DNA from: Uloborus plumipes
Lineage: Eukaryota > Arthropoda > Arachnida > Araneae > Uloboridae
Direction of reading: 5' to 3'
NCBI GenBank assembly: GCA_038373865.1
Contig: JAXGGA010000065.1
Span: 310,001-374,000, forward strand
Length of the DNA stretch: 64,000 bases
Made by a program: the position numbers and the translations under genes. Every line of letters begins with the position of its first letter. The first letter of the stretch is position 1. Below the pieces are notes generated by a model. That model made no database searches, was not told the origin of the DNA, and worked only from the letters and a program-made list of their open reading frames with translations. Positions 10,534 through 22,990 of the stretch are shown piece by piece.

Positions 10534-12758
10534 TATTGCCCCAGTAATGATTCCATTATATCTTTAATAAAAATTTATTCTATTTTAATAAATTTTAGTT
10601 GTAACGAAAATAACGTACATAGCATCAAATGTGCTGCTAAAAAGTTTTTAAAGCAGCGCTTATTTACTAAATCAGTTATCTAATCCTTATTGCAGTGTTC
10701 CTATGCTATAAAAATATTTTTTTTTGTACTCAATATATGGAACCATTTATTAGGGAAAAAATACTAATTCAAATAATACCTGTCTCCCAAATTTGTGCTT
10801 CTCAAATTTGTCTGGAGTATTTGATCTTTTCCAGTGACAGATGCTTTTGTGAGTTTTATTCTCTATCTTTCCAAAAGGAGAAATGTGGTCAATGACTCTC
10901 AGAACTTCTTGCTTCAGACATACGAATGGCCTTTACGATTTGAAGCAGATTGTTAGCTAACAAGCATGGAAATTGCAGTCATGAGTTTGAGGAGTATATT
11001 TTATTTATCTTTGAATGATAGAATTCATTTATGAAGTATAAAGGAAGCAGGGTTAGTCAGGCAAGGGCAAAAAACCAAGCTGGTTTTCGTCAAAGAAAAC
11101 CCAAAATGGTAAGTATAACGGTTTAAGTTTTATTTTTGCAAATTGCGTTATTTTAGGCAATAAGTAACCGCCCTTAAGTCAAAGCTAAGGCATCAGGATT
11201 ACATGAAATATATCTTAAGGGCCAAGAGATGTTAATAATGAGAGTAATTAAATGATTAATAAAGAAAACTTGATATAAATGTAGATGTTGGGACAAAATA
11301 ACATGCCTTTACGGTCCCCCTCATACGGCTAAAAATGTAATAAAAAAAAAAGAAAGAAAGAAAAGAAAATCTAAAATTTATTTTTTACTTTTCGTAAAAA
11401 AAAAGTAATAAAAAACATCTTTGGGAAAATATTTTATGTACACAAAGCACGCCATTTCAACTCTAAAAAGAGTTTTTAAGTTCCGTTTTGTCAGTTCAAG
11501 CATCTTTATTTAGTTAGAGACATTCTGCAAAAATAAGTTAAAACGATTTTAGATGAAACGCGATTCTCAATAATGCACCCATTAGAAACCTTGGGACCTG
11601 CTCATCCGTTAACAATCCAACAATGAATGCAAAATGATTGAAAAAGCAGTTGAAAGAATGATAAAAAAGGTTAATTTGTTCATTTGATGTGCTTTTTTCC
11701 TCGCTAAATGTTTTTGTTCCTTTTTTTTTTTATCTTCCCTCCGATGCGGGGTAGTGATTACGCATAGAGAAGCATCTGGGTCAAAGAAAAAGCGCCCTTT
11801 GAAAAACTGTATAATGCGATTTTTCAGCCCGCCGATTGCTTCAAAATGAAACTAAAAAAGAATTCAGGAGCAGGAAAGAACATAAAAAAAGTAGAAAGAA
11901 TTATATTGAATTAAAAATCGCAGTTTTTTTTATTCGCTTTTAGGGTGATTAGCATATCTTCCTGGATGATATTGTTCATCAATGGCCATCAGTTACGCTT
12001 GGAAAATTTCTTTGAATGCTAAAGTTTATCGATTCTGTGTTTCGAAAATCGATTTTCCCTTCCGTTCTTTTTGAATTATCTAATCACATTTGAACAAAAG
12101 ATAAATGAAACAGTTGGATATTCATTCTCTGTGGATTGATTGAATGTGGATAAAGGCTTTTGTCAAACTTAATTTTAAGAAAATATTTGTTGGGTTAATC
12201 TAATTTAAATTTGACTTTAGATGCTTAATATTCAAGGTTATTTATAAAACACTTGGTTCTAACTTCAGTGCGACTAAATAAATTTGATTTGTTTTAGCTG
12301 TTTAAAACGTGTCGGTTGAATATGTACGTAGTTAACATACGTACATTTCTGAAATGTCAGAATTCATAACACATATGATGATAAAAGTACAAGAATGGTA
12401 TAGCTAACTTTATAAGATTGAAATATTTGGTCCATTCTATGTGACAGAACGGGACATTTGGAGTAGTTTTGTCCGAAACTAAAGCGATTCCAGCTATTAT
12501 AGGTGAGGTGTTGCAAAGCACACAAAAAGGTGAATTTGTCAGATTGATAAAAGAATTGCTTTTCTTACTAGCAACGGTAAAGATTTGTCACAAAAATTGC
12601 ATAGAAAATTAAAAGTTAATAATTTTAAATAAGTGAATTATACGCACTGAAATCCCTATGTCGGAACGGTCTCACTTGAGTCCTTTTTCTTCGCAGGCTT
12701 TTCATCTGTCCTTTTCATTTTGTCTTAGATATGTCTATTGGACCAACTAATACCATTG
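10534..12758. other. Gene-free stretch
   Basis: No supported gene. A strong splice-donor-like string (ATGGTAAGTAT) occurs at about 11106 after a mixed-composition patch, but no coding frame is visible upstream. A-rich runs lie at 11340-11405. Confidence 0.45.
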
Positions 12759-12815
12759 TTGAAACTGACAAACTATGCTGGTAACTTTGAGATCAGCATA
12801 GTTTGTCAGTTTCAA
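12759..12815. repeat. Perfect 22-bp hairpin
   Basis: Arms 12759-12780 (starting TTGAAACTGACAAACTATGC) and 12794-12815 are exact reverse complements around a 13-base loop. This could be a tiny MITE relic or a small-RNA precursor; perfect pairing without bulges favours a transposon origin. No further element ends are seen. Confidence 0.85.
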
Positions 12816-13518
12816 ATTGAAATGAAACTAAAATAATTTTTTTTGATGCGATTTTAATCAACTGTTTACCATCGTTACGTCTCTTAATTCTTCCGAAAGC
12901 ATACTTATTTATAAGTTATTCTTTGTATGATAAATTATAATTTATGTATAGTATACAAATTATAAAACCAGCATTTCAAAGTTATGAATTAGTAAACTGA
13001 TTGTTCATTGTTCCAAAATGACTTCTAATTAGAACTTTGTGGAAAGTAAAGTGTAAGACTAAAAAAATTTGATTATGGTCAGTAAACCCAGAAAAGTTAG
13101 TGGCCACTTTGGCGTTGGTGATGGCCACTTTGAGCCCTGCTCCAAAACGAACCCCATTCTACTTCATCCTGCATATAGTAATATTGCACTATGTACTTGA
13201 ATATATCTTAACTAAATTACTATGTATAAAAGAAAAATGTTTTATTAAAACATACAAACCCTTTCTGAAAAAGAAAATTAAAATCCAAGTAATAAGACAT
13301 TATGCAAATAAAACAAAAACTAAACACACCTGCATACTTGAAGATAAAAAACATTTAATTTAATTCGCTGATTAATCATAAATTTTGTCATCTTTGACTA
13401 TTTTTCCAATACAGTTTCATTGCATTTTCGAAATTGAAATTATGTATTTACATGTTTTGTACAGCGGATGGGTTGATTTTCTCTCCAAGTTAACATTGGC
13501 CGCCAGTGACTGGTAATA
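12816..13518. other. Gene-free stretch
   Basis: No supported gene. Around 13097-13130 the phrase GGCCACTTT occurs twice, and related GTCGCCAG/TGGCGACC phrases occur at 13873-13960 beyond the SINE; they could be opposite ends of a degenerate element, but I cannot define it. Confidence 0.4.
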
Positions 13519-13855
13519 GGCCGTGGTAGCCCGATCGGTAAGGCGTCAGACTCGTGACCGGAGGGTCCCGGGTTTGATCCCAGCCGATCAGGATCCACCG
13601 TCTTCATTAATGGTGTTAAAATTACGTTAGAAATGTCGTGATCACAAAGTCCTCCAAGTGAAACGATGCTTGGTAAAGGGTTTGCTCGGCCCTCTGTCTG
13701 GTTCAAAAAAAAAAAAAAAAAACCCTCTTCCGGGCACTATTCCGGTTAAACTACGAGTTGTGGTAGGTACGGGGGACCCTGGAGTGTGTGAAGTGACTAT
13801 GGTAAAGGCTATTTTCTGTTCATAATCAGCACGATGCATCAGCAGTCAGTACCTC
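13519..13855 (+). mobile_element. tRNA-derived SINE, copy 1
   Basis: The head has RNA polymerase III promoter boxes in tRNA spacing: box A TAGCCCGATCGG at 13527-13538 and box B GGTTTGATCCC at 13571-13581. A non-tRNA body follows, with an internal A run at 13705-13722 and then a second body part. The tRNA head does not close into a full cloverleaf, so it is not a tRNA gene. No clear target duplication was found and the right boundary is approximate. Confidence 0.7.
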
Positions 13856-13859
13856 TTGT

Positions 13860-16800
13860 TTAGAAAAAGGAAGGTCGCCAGTTTGGTGACCAACATAACA
13901 TCTTGTAGTCGCCAGAAAATAATTTTTAGTCACCACTGGCTAGTGGCGACCGTTAGTCTGGACCTTTAAGGGCAAGTGTTCTCAAAGCTCGTTGAACGAC
14001 AATTTGGTATCATTTACATCCTTTTCTCCTATTTTATGTTCAAAAGAATAAAGAGGAAATAGTGGAGAAAGTGTTTGAGAAAACGGAAACGTAGTCTAAC
14101 GATCGTAAAAAAAATTGGAAAAAGTTAAGTTTGTTTCTTGAAGAAATTTACAATGAACAAAGAATTGCTCCTTGGAAGAATTTCTTACTGCGTCAATGCA
14201 GAATGCTTAAAACTGTTTCTGCTTGATATGCATCGAGTAAGATATGTTCCGCATCTCGCTTTTTTCGTTTATTATTTTTGCTATTATAAACAACAAAATC
14301 TAAAAAGATCCCTAAAAAAAGGAAAAACTTGCAGCACACTTTTCAGAAAATTTATGTAAAAATATCTCCTGAAAAAGCATTTTCCTTTAGCATTGTATTT
14401 GAAGTAAACCATTTACTCATAATGCTCTCAAAAATGTTCTTATAAAAACATTATCTTTTCCAAATATATCTTTTCCTTTGTTTGCGAAACCGAAATAAAA
14501 TATTTACTTTGTTCTTAAGGCTCCTCAAAAATGCAATTGAAACAATGTTCTTTTACAGCTTCTTCCGAATATTTGTTTTCCTTTATAGCTCGTGAATATT
14601 TAATCTTTCCATTCTCATGAGTGCCTGATGAAAATAGTAAACATATGAAGGTTTCAAAGGTAAAAGATATAGATTTTTCTTTTGATTTTACAACTTTTTT
14701 GGCTGGAAATTTCGAGAGGAAACTCTTTGTTTATTCTAAATTTGAAAAGAAAGACCGCGCATATAAGAAAACATTTCTATGCATTGTCCTTATTTGTTTT
14801 CTTTTTTTTTCTTTTTTTGTTTATTAAAAATAACTGCATATGATTTGCATGGTTATGTAGCATCTCATTTGTTGGTAAGAAGTAAATAAATGTTTACGCT
14901 TCTATTGCCACTCGAAGTGACTAAAAAATCCCCAATATTATAACTTCTTGTTGATTTAAGTAAGAAACAAAGGAAATTTATGCCGGACTGGTGCCTTCGG
15001 TGTCATTAAGGTGAATATTTTTATGGAACTACATGATATAAATAATTTACTAGCTACTACACGCACTTATCAGGGAATCGCAGTGAAGCTAGACGCGCAA
15101 AGTGAAGGTATTGAAGGATAACTTCTTCGCTTAAACAATTTCAGCAAAATTTATTAAAAAGGCTTTGATTAGAAAAAATTGAATATATTAGCTTACAAGT
15201 ACTAACATTAAATTAAGAAGTAAAACAAATTTACCGATTACTGTGTCTCCCCTCTAAAACTCCCTCAGATACTGGCTCTTTCCCCTGTGTAGAAGGTTAT
15301 TAATTATCCACCTGTCCCTAACATCGACATAGATGTCCATTATAGGGAAAGATGGTTCCTTGTATGGACACGTAAACATTTTTTGTTTTTGTTTTCACCA
15401 TTCAAATTAAACCACAATGATTGTAAGGTCGTAAATTTTTATAATGAGAGTCAACAGTGCAGGGATAGTGATCATACATTTTTGGAGTCCTGTGAAGTGT
15501 ACACGAAGTGAAACGAATACATTTTACTTAGGGTGTCCATATTAAACACATGTACCTTAAACAAAACAAAATAAAATTAAGTAAAAAAATAAAAAAAATC
15601 GAAATAAATGCAATAAATCAATCGTTGCTTTTTTTATATTAAACAGTATTGCAAAACGTTGGGGAGAGGGGAAGTACTGGGTTCCAAAAAGGAGGGAAAA
15701 CTTAAATTTTTCAAGCCGCTAGTAAGAGCTGCATTACTAATCCATCATACTTCATTTGAGCACTGTTTAGCAAATTCTGTTATGCCTCTTTCCTTAATAT
15801 ATTTTACATTAAACATAATGTGTTATGGTCATTTGTGTATGCATAATGGAAAAAAATATTTGTTTCTTAACGGGGCACCTGAATCAAGTTGACGCCGGCG
15901 CTATATTTTGACAGGCGACTTCTCCTTAGGGACTCAACTGCAGCTACCATTTTATGCTTGGCACTGTAGTGGTGTCTTAAAACTGAAAATAATGCATAGT
16001 TTTATAAAACTTAATGAATTTCAGGATCTATGAATCAGTCAAACGTTATGACACTTGAGGCCATTTATATGCATTATAAAAAAAAATTTAATCCCACACT
16101 TTCTGAAATTTAAAGCCACCCGATACATTTAATTTTTTAAGGCATTGGATTTTATGGAAGCAGCAACCGCTTAATGCAACAAGAACAAAATTTATCGAGT
16201 GAAGGAGAACTAGTGCACCATACTTAACCAATTGGGAAGACTAATCCCTCAGGAAAAAAAAAGGACGAAGTTAAAAATAAAAACACAAACCAATATACGA
16301 AGTAATTTCTTAAGTTCTTGAATCCTTTCTACACACAATGAAACTTAAAAAATAAAAGAATATCAAGAAAAGCTGTTGTTAATAGGAACGAAAAACTTTT
16401 GTTCGTCGGGAATAAAAAACTGAATCGGAGCGTGAAATCAATTGATCTGGAGATTAGTGTATAGATTGGGGCTTATTTCTTTTGTCCATGAATCCCTTTT
16501 CCTTCAAGTTCTGGGAAAAAAAATAAAGGCGTCGCTACTGAAAAGAGAGATTAATTTATTTCTTATTCGCAATGTTTAAATGCCATGAAAAGAAACTTTT
16601 GTATTGTTTTGGGCGTAATGTAGTGTTAAGGAAGGGTGAGTAGTAATAACTTTCGAAAAGTAACCTACGGCACAGATAAAAACATTTTTGGAGTCCATAT
16701 TCATTGCAATTTGTAGCCACTTCAAAGGGCACCTAATAACTGTTACATTACATAATTGAGTTTTTTAAAGACAGAATGAAGTGAAAGGAACAATCGAATT

Positions 16801-17277
16801 GGTGACATTTTGTTCTATGTGAATTAGGAAAAAAAGAATTCTGTTTAGAAATATAATTCAAAAATTACTTCTTACTTAATACACATTTTAATTATGTGCC
16901 AAATGCTTGGGGCCTCTACTAAGACTTCATTTCATCCAAAAAGGGGGGGGGGGGTCTTTTTAAAAGGGAACACAAAATTATTTTATTGTTTCATTATTTC
17001 ATTGCATAACACTTTGTTGTATGCTAATACTTATTATTATCACTGCATGTAAAATAAAATCAATTATTCTTCAATAATTAATTTTAATTGTTTCTGTAAT
17101 TAAATCTAAATACTTCCTTCCTACTCTTTCTATAAGTCACATGTTTCCTAAGATACATTCTTTCTTTGTAATCCTTGTTACACTGCCAGCTCGGTCATGT
17201 CATCCAGATACTGAAGCAGTATTCACAAGCTTAAAAACAAAAGTTTAAAAACAAAAGAGCTTTGAGTTTTTCTCTCC
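13860..17277. other. Gene-free stretch
   Basis: No supported gene in about 3.4 kb. Frames at 14138-14359, 14621-14827 and 15659-15892 lack recognisable motifs, splice context or composition shifts. A run of 12 G lies near 16942. Phrases GTCGCCAG and GTGGCGACC at 13873-13960 may be the end of a decayed element. Confidence 0.4.
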
Positions 17278-17320
17278 GATTGCATGAACCTCATCTGAGT
17301 CAGAAGAGGTTCATGCAATC
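17278..17320. repeat. 43-nt near-perfect palindrome
   Basis: Two 21-base arms (17278-17298 and 17300-17320) pair with a single mismatch around one central base. The arm begins GATTGCATGAACCTC. Confidence 0.85.
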
Positions 17321-20300
17321 TGGCAACAGGATCATTTCATATAAAATCGACAAATTCAGAAATTTCCATGTCGTACTAGTTTTGATTTTGATGACATTTT
17401 GCACACAATCTGTATCAATTTTCTTTACCCCCAGTTTTATTTTTGTATGAAAATTTTTTATTCCTGAGATGTAGCCATTTTTTTTGCTACGCGGATGATT
17501 AAATTTGGCATTTTGATCATTTTTCGTTTATTTACACCAAGAAAAAGTAATTGATTGCTGGAAAATCCCAATGTTTCACCTAGAGTATATTATGTTCGAT
17601 ATATTTAAATAAAAAAAGCCCCATTTTTTTACTGATACATATAAATTATTCTAGTAAAACTTTTTGAGATGCAGGATTTCAGCAAAAATAAAAATCAATT
17701 TTACAAAATATCCTTAGGTAATGGAGAAAAATGGAGGTCACTTTCGAAATCATCACAACAAATAATACTAAGATCAAAAAATTTTATTAGTATTTTTCTA
17801 AAACGTTCATTTTGCAGGCCTGTGTCCTTAGAAACTAAATACAGTTGAGTCCGCGAATCAGAAGATCGGTTAAAAGAATATCCCACTTAATGTAATACAT
17901 TTTCAATGTACCAAACCGTTGGTGCATTGGTGCATCATTTTGATCCCGGATAATGGAACATCCCGCTTATTAGAATATATTTCGTGGCAAAGTGAACATT
18001 ATACTAAGCTGGCACGATATTTTTAATGTGTAGATAAAATAAACAAGAATTCAGGTTTTCTAGAAATCTTTAAAATATGTTTCGACTAGAGAAAAAATGT
18101 AATACACAGCGATGCCACGCGATTAAATAGCCATCATAAGGATACTTTCGATATATATGTGCATATTATCATGCACATATTATCGATATGCAGTCGAACT
18201 CTGTTTTAAAGGAGTTGAAGAGTCTAGAGAAATCAATTTGTTTAGTTCTTAACTTACAGTAGCCTTATGTTACTTCATTTTGAAGATTTCAATCTTAGTT
18301 CTTCCAGAAATTAGGCCATAAACGATTATCAATAAAACGAGATTCAGTTGTAGATAATACTTTTCCAAATGTACTTTTCCGACTTACAGAGTTAGCAACA
18401 TAAATAAACATCTTTACAAAAAGGGGAAAAAATAAACCTTCCTGCCGTTCTCCATATCTTTTTTTTCCGTAATTTTATAACCTCAATTTTTGGCATTGAA
18501 ATATTGTTAGAGAAGCACTAAGAGATTAGAAATAAATGTGAATAATCAAAAAAAAAAAAAAAAAAAAAAGAAAGAAGGAAGGAAAGATTCCTGTTCATTT
18601 CCGTCGATAGAAAAAACGTGTTTTACGATAAAATTATCTCTTGCGTTCAAGGTGGATTATTGGATATCCAATGGGGTATTATTTCAGTTAGATATTGGCT
18701 TTCATTGATTTTCTGGAAATAACCTGATTCCAGAAATGAGTTCATTTGCAATTACTAGTTATAACTTTTTATTTCATTCTACTTTCAAAAAGAGCCCTTC
18801 GTTTTTATTTGGTCTTTCTTTTTTCATAAAATAAAAAAAAGCTGACATTTGGAGCCGAGTAATCATACTTAATCTTCTAATCATATGTATTTGAATCGGT
18901 ATGCAGTGAATAGAAGTTAAACTATTTTTTGTTTTACTACAGTGGTGTCCAAAGCAAAGCTGCCAACAAAGCTGACTCGTGTATCCCATTGTTATATTCA
19001 ATGCCAGGAATTGAAAACTTTGTCCTGAAACATTCCAAAACAACCTATTATTTTTCATCGACACTAAGACAAGCTTTTATAAATTTGAAACCAAATGTTC
19101 AGAAATTGGCTTCTTATATGCAGAATGGAAACTTTATATCGATAAAATAAGCATGTGGTAATTATAACAACAATTCTTGTCATACAATTTAATTTTTTTT
19201 TTCAATTTATTCCCATGTCAAATGAAAAAGAAATCAAATCCATATAGTTTTTGCATTGATTTGTGCTTGCAAGAACGATCTTAATATGAGGTTCTCAGGT
19301 AAAAAAGGTTGGGCATCATTATTTTATGACATTTATTTTGGCGTTTAGACGCTTCTCAATGCTATATTTCATTGCTGAAAGCTTATTTTATGCTTAACAG
19401 TATCTGCAGAGTAATCCCCAGTATCCGGTTCTTGACTATCTAGGCCTCCGTTTAATTGTTCTTGCGAAAAATGAGGATTGTTGGGAGCGGTTGTGTGTTG
19501 TTTGCCTTGAGCTGAAGGCAACACACGTGGTTATAGTCAAAAACTCCTGAGCACCAGACCTACACCATTTTATAAAGGCCCAAATTTTTTCTGCTTAGTT
19601 ACGCCACAGCAGGTAAGAACGGTTCCTTATTATTTAAGTTAAGTGGCGCTGACTTTGGCAGGAAAAAGGTTGCAAAGGTGAATAAAATTGTTGAAAAAAT
19701 CTAATCATAAAGCCATTCCATGTCACGTGAGCTTCACACGAGAACTACAGAGATTTTGGGATTTTGATTATCAATCAAGAAATTTCTGCACTTGATAGTT
19801 GAACAAAAAAGTCCAGCCTTCCCTCCACCAATCACATTTCAAGGGATATTTGCCTATAATCTGAGTTTTGTCTAATTTTTTGCAACAGTGAAAAAAAAAT
19901 GTCTTTTGTAATTTCCGACTTTCATTTCGGTTATATTTTTCAAAACTCCAGACACTTATTCGGGACCATATTGTCTACCTGCAGTGGAAATTTGAAAGCA
20001 TCTCGACGAGTAGTTTTTTTTTTAAATAATATATTTGCATTTTGTCTAAACTTTTGTATCGCAGCGTATTTCTTTCAGAAATTTGGAGATTTTCTTTTGT
20101 TAAATATAACAAAATAGACTTTGCTTACTTAAAAGCATTTTCATCCCACGAATGAATACATTATTCACTTATTTGCATAAAATATATTTGTCACAAAATT
20201 AAACATTATTCCATCCCCTGACGAATACACTTTAAAGTATCACAGAAACATCTATTGCCTGTCAAGTCACTTAGTTTTTCCAAGCAAATAAAATTTACAT

Positions 20301-20940
20301 CAAACGATAGTTTGATCAAAGTGATAAAAATCAGTTATTTAGAAGTTTTACACAGAAATGAATTAATCAATCCTCAAAGGATGCAAAGAATGTAAAAAGT
20401 TGAATGAATTGAAAGTTTTCGAATTTTTCTCATCTTTAAAAATCATTTTCTTTCTCATCAAAAATCAATCAGCATAAGAAAGAAATAAGTGTAAAACTTT
20501 CTTTGGACTGAGCAAAGGGAATCTGTCTTTTCTCTAATCGAATTTTGATAAGAATGTAATTATGTAAAACTTTCTTTCACCTTTTGTATTAAATTCTTAC
20601 AGTTTCATTAGAATAAGTTTTAAGAATAAAAGTTATGAAATGCTTCAGAAGTTTCAAATTCTTCAGATAAAAGTTTGATTTTGCTTACTTTATTGTAGCT
20701 CACCACTGAACATTTGTGCTGTTTGTGATACGTTACTATGTTATGAAAATGGTTCTCTCTTTACCGCAAAGCAATGCTAATGCATTTTTCGAGGGTCTGC
20801 AACACGACATTAATAAAAAGGCGTACAGTTGAATTGTATAAACAGTTTTGATTACTACAAATTTAGCTTCACTGATAACTTAATGAAGTGATAAATAAAA
20901 AGGTTTTAAGGACATTGGTAGTTGAAATGAAAGGAAATGA
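17321..20940. other. Gene-free stretch with a possible pogo-like fragment
   Basis: No supported gene. Around 17843-17990 the text ACAGTTGAGTCCGCGAATCAG-like, ATCCCGGATAATGGAAC and ATCCCGCTTATTAG resembles pogo/Tigger MITE ends, but a matching right end is not visible. An A run lies at 18550-18570. A short hairpin based on GTGTGTTG / CAACACAC lies near 19490-19525. Confidence 0.35.
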
Positions 20941-20949
20941 AAGCAAGGG

Positions 20950-21425
20950 GTGCTAAACAAAGCCAAGCACTGTGACCAGAGGTCCATTGTACTAAACCCC
21001 AAACAGAAGTCTTAGAACAGACCAGTAGCTGAAGCTAAGTTCAGCAAACACCTAATGGGAATATCATGAATCTCCCAAGGTTCGAGCCAGTGACGACTCA
21101 GGTGTTCAAACCTATAGGCAGAGAACACTTAACAATCACACAAAATGTGTGTATCAGTCTCCTCAGGAACGAGGCAACCCCTATAAGTAGGATCATTAGT
21201 AATAACCATAATAGTAAGGTGCCGCTTTAAAGTGCAATGACCAGTAAGAAGACCAATAGCCTTCCTAACATTATTTCTATTTAGACTTAAGAGTTCTTTT
21301 GCCCTGATACTAGGGCAACTTCTATTAAGTTCTTTTGCTTGACGCTGTTCATGCATGCTACGCCAGTTATGATACAGTTTTTTCCTAAAGATTTCAAAAT
21401 ATTGATAGTTAAAAGAAACTAACAA
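20950..21425 (-). pseudogene. Non-LTR retrotransposon (LINE) C-terminal remnant
   Basis: On the minus strand a frame from 21425 to 21129 reads like the end of the RNase H region and cysteine/histidine tail of Jockey/R1/I-type LINE polyproteins: GLLTGHCTLKRHL, then NDPTYRGC, then EETDTHILCDC. In intact relatives the pattern is CR.C...EEET..H.LC.C; here the first cysteine is a tyrosine. A TAA follows HILCDC, but beyond it the same frame continues with LEPWEIHDIP and LLNLASATGL, also typical of that tail. The piece is 5'-truncated and stop-containing, so it is a dead fragment. The assignment rests on motif memory only. Confidence 0.6.
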
Positions 21426-22394
21426 AATGATAACGTGCTACAAGTACCATACATATAACCAGAGCTACAGCAGAATTGCCAGAAAATAACGAAGTACCAT
21501 CGAAAACCAACGAAGCCTGTGCTGGTGATACAGCAGATTCGTCTCTATTCGGTATTTGATTAATATTCCGCCTTTTCTCTGGCTATAGGGTTTTACTTTG
21601 CTCAGAGTAACAATAGAACTGGAGTCCGTGGTAGAGTTGTTTTTTGACTGCATAGTTGAAAACGGTTTTGACTATTACCTTTTGGCGAACGGAGCAGTCA
21701 ATAACGCAAGCATAGTTAAACATGTAGTTTAACTACACCATGATGTGGAAATAAAGATGAAAAATATAGAAACCCTCGATACCTAATAGAAACCTGATTA
21801 GACTACTACTTTCTTTTCATGTTAAATGACAGTATATGCTTTTCGAATTAAAAAACATGCGCTCTCATGTTTATATCAACTCTAACGTAACTTATGTTTG
21901 TACCCTAGAGGCGGTCTATAAATGTCACATTTTTTTCAAAAATTTAGACCTCTCTCTCCCTTGTGTCACACTTCACCTTATCCCTTCCCTTCCATCGTTT
22001 CATGACACGTTGTTTTTCAGAAACATATTTACAAAAATATACAATGTCACATTTCTTTTCACTTCCTTCATTCTAGTAGCAAATTGTTACAATGTCCCGA
22101 ACCTGCACAAAACTTAGAATGTGACATCATATGTGGTCAATTCCCTAGCTTTTACTATCTGAAGTCGACCCGAATCTCTTTTACGCACATCATCAGGTAT
22201 ACTGGAAAACTTTTAGTCACCCTCCAGTATAATAATCTCACCTTTTGTGAGCGATGTTTTGCTTTCAGCTCTTAAGTGGCTATTCCAGACTGGCAATCCC
22301 AAGTAAAGGCAGTATCTTTATTTTAGATATTGGCAAGTTGCAGTATTTGGAAGCCGAAAGAATTGTTTGGTATTCACTTGCTATAACAAATGCG
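21426..22394. other. Gene-free stretch with one small ATG frame
   Basis: A minus-strand frame at 21465-21653 starts at a true ATG and its first 40 codons look coding-like (MQSKNNSTTDSSSIVTLSKV), but no family or splice structure is recognisable. Text near 21910-22130 repeats AATGTCAC(A)TTT phrases, as in MITEs with ATGTCAC motifs. No gene is claimed. Confidence 0.35.
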
Positions 22395-22703
22395 TTAACC
22401 CTTTACGTTCCAAATTTATTTAACAATCAATTTTTAGATATTCTTTTATTTATTTTAGTTGAAAATACATCAAACAACATACATACTGAGTATAAAAATT
22501 TGAAAATCTCGAGGGTCTACGGCCCCTTCCGAATTAGGGCCTCAAGAAAACTGTTTCCGATCGCAGGTCCCATTTTTCGACCTCTCGGTACAGTACAAGG
22601 AGTGGTACTTTCAAGTACCAACATGGTTCTAGCTATTTTGGATTCATAATACTAAATTAATATAAGCGGGACTTCTGAGTCCCGTTGGGGTATGAAGGAT
22701 TGA
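22395..22703. mobile_element. piggyBac-like MITE, copy 1
   Basis: The left end reads TTAACCCTTTACG and the right end, on the other strand, TCAATCCTTCATACCCC. The sister copy at 37089-37312 ends in AAAGGGTTAA, giving consensus TTAA followed by CCCTTTATGCCCC, the TTAA target and C-rich start typical of piggyBac. Both copies share ACAAGGAGTGGTACT and the small hairpin CGGGACTTCTGAGTCCCG. The open frame through it (22254-22649) is incidental. Confidence 0.6.
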
Positions 22704-22814
22704 AGGGCAGTTGTATCTCTTTCTCACTTGTATCACAGATCATGATTTCTAAAGCGGAAATGGGAAATAACTGAGCTGCAGAGTGTGAAGGAAAACGATT
22801 GACTACTAGCCTGG

Positions 22815-22990
22815 GAATTTTAAAGCCTTCGATTTCGACTCTGACTCTATTACTTCGAAATCAGTCCGACTCCGAAGCCATGGCAGATTTCTGGCACGAA
22901 GGAAAAATAATCGACTCTGACTCTAACTCTTGGAATTTGAATGACTCTGACTCCTTTATCCAAAAATCAGTCTGACTCCGACTCTGCAAT
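22815..22990. repeat. GACTCTGACTC-rich dispersed repeat, copy 1
   Basis: The text is a loose reiteration of GACTCTGACTC / GACTCCGACTC with a shared block ATCGACTCTGACT and CTCTTGGAATTT. Related copies lie at 36795-36965 and, in reverse orientation, 46680-46900. Confidence 0.6.

Noticed and set aside
11037..11115. Exon ending at ATGGTAAGTAT
   Set aside because: The donor is strong but no open coding frame or start context precedes it.
21465..21653. 62-codon minus-strand gene with ATG
   Set aside because: Composition is mildly coding-like, but no family, splice sites or partner exon are visible.
22254..22649. 131-codon open frame
   Set aside because: It starts from nothing recognisable and overlaps a piggyBac-like MITE whose ends explain the sequence.
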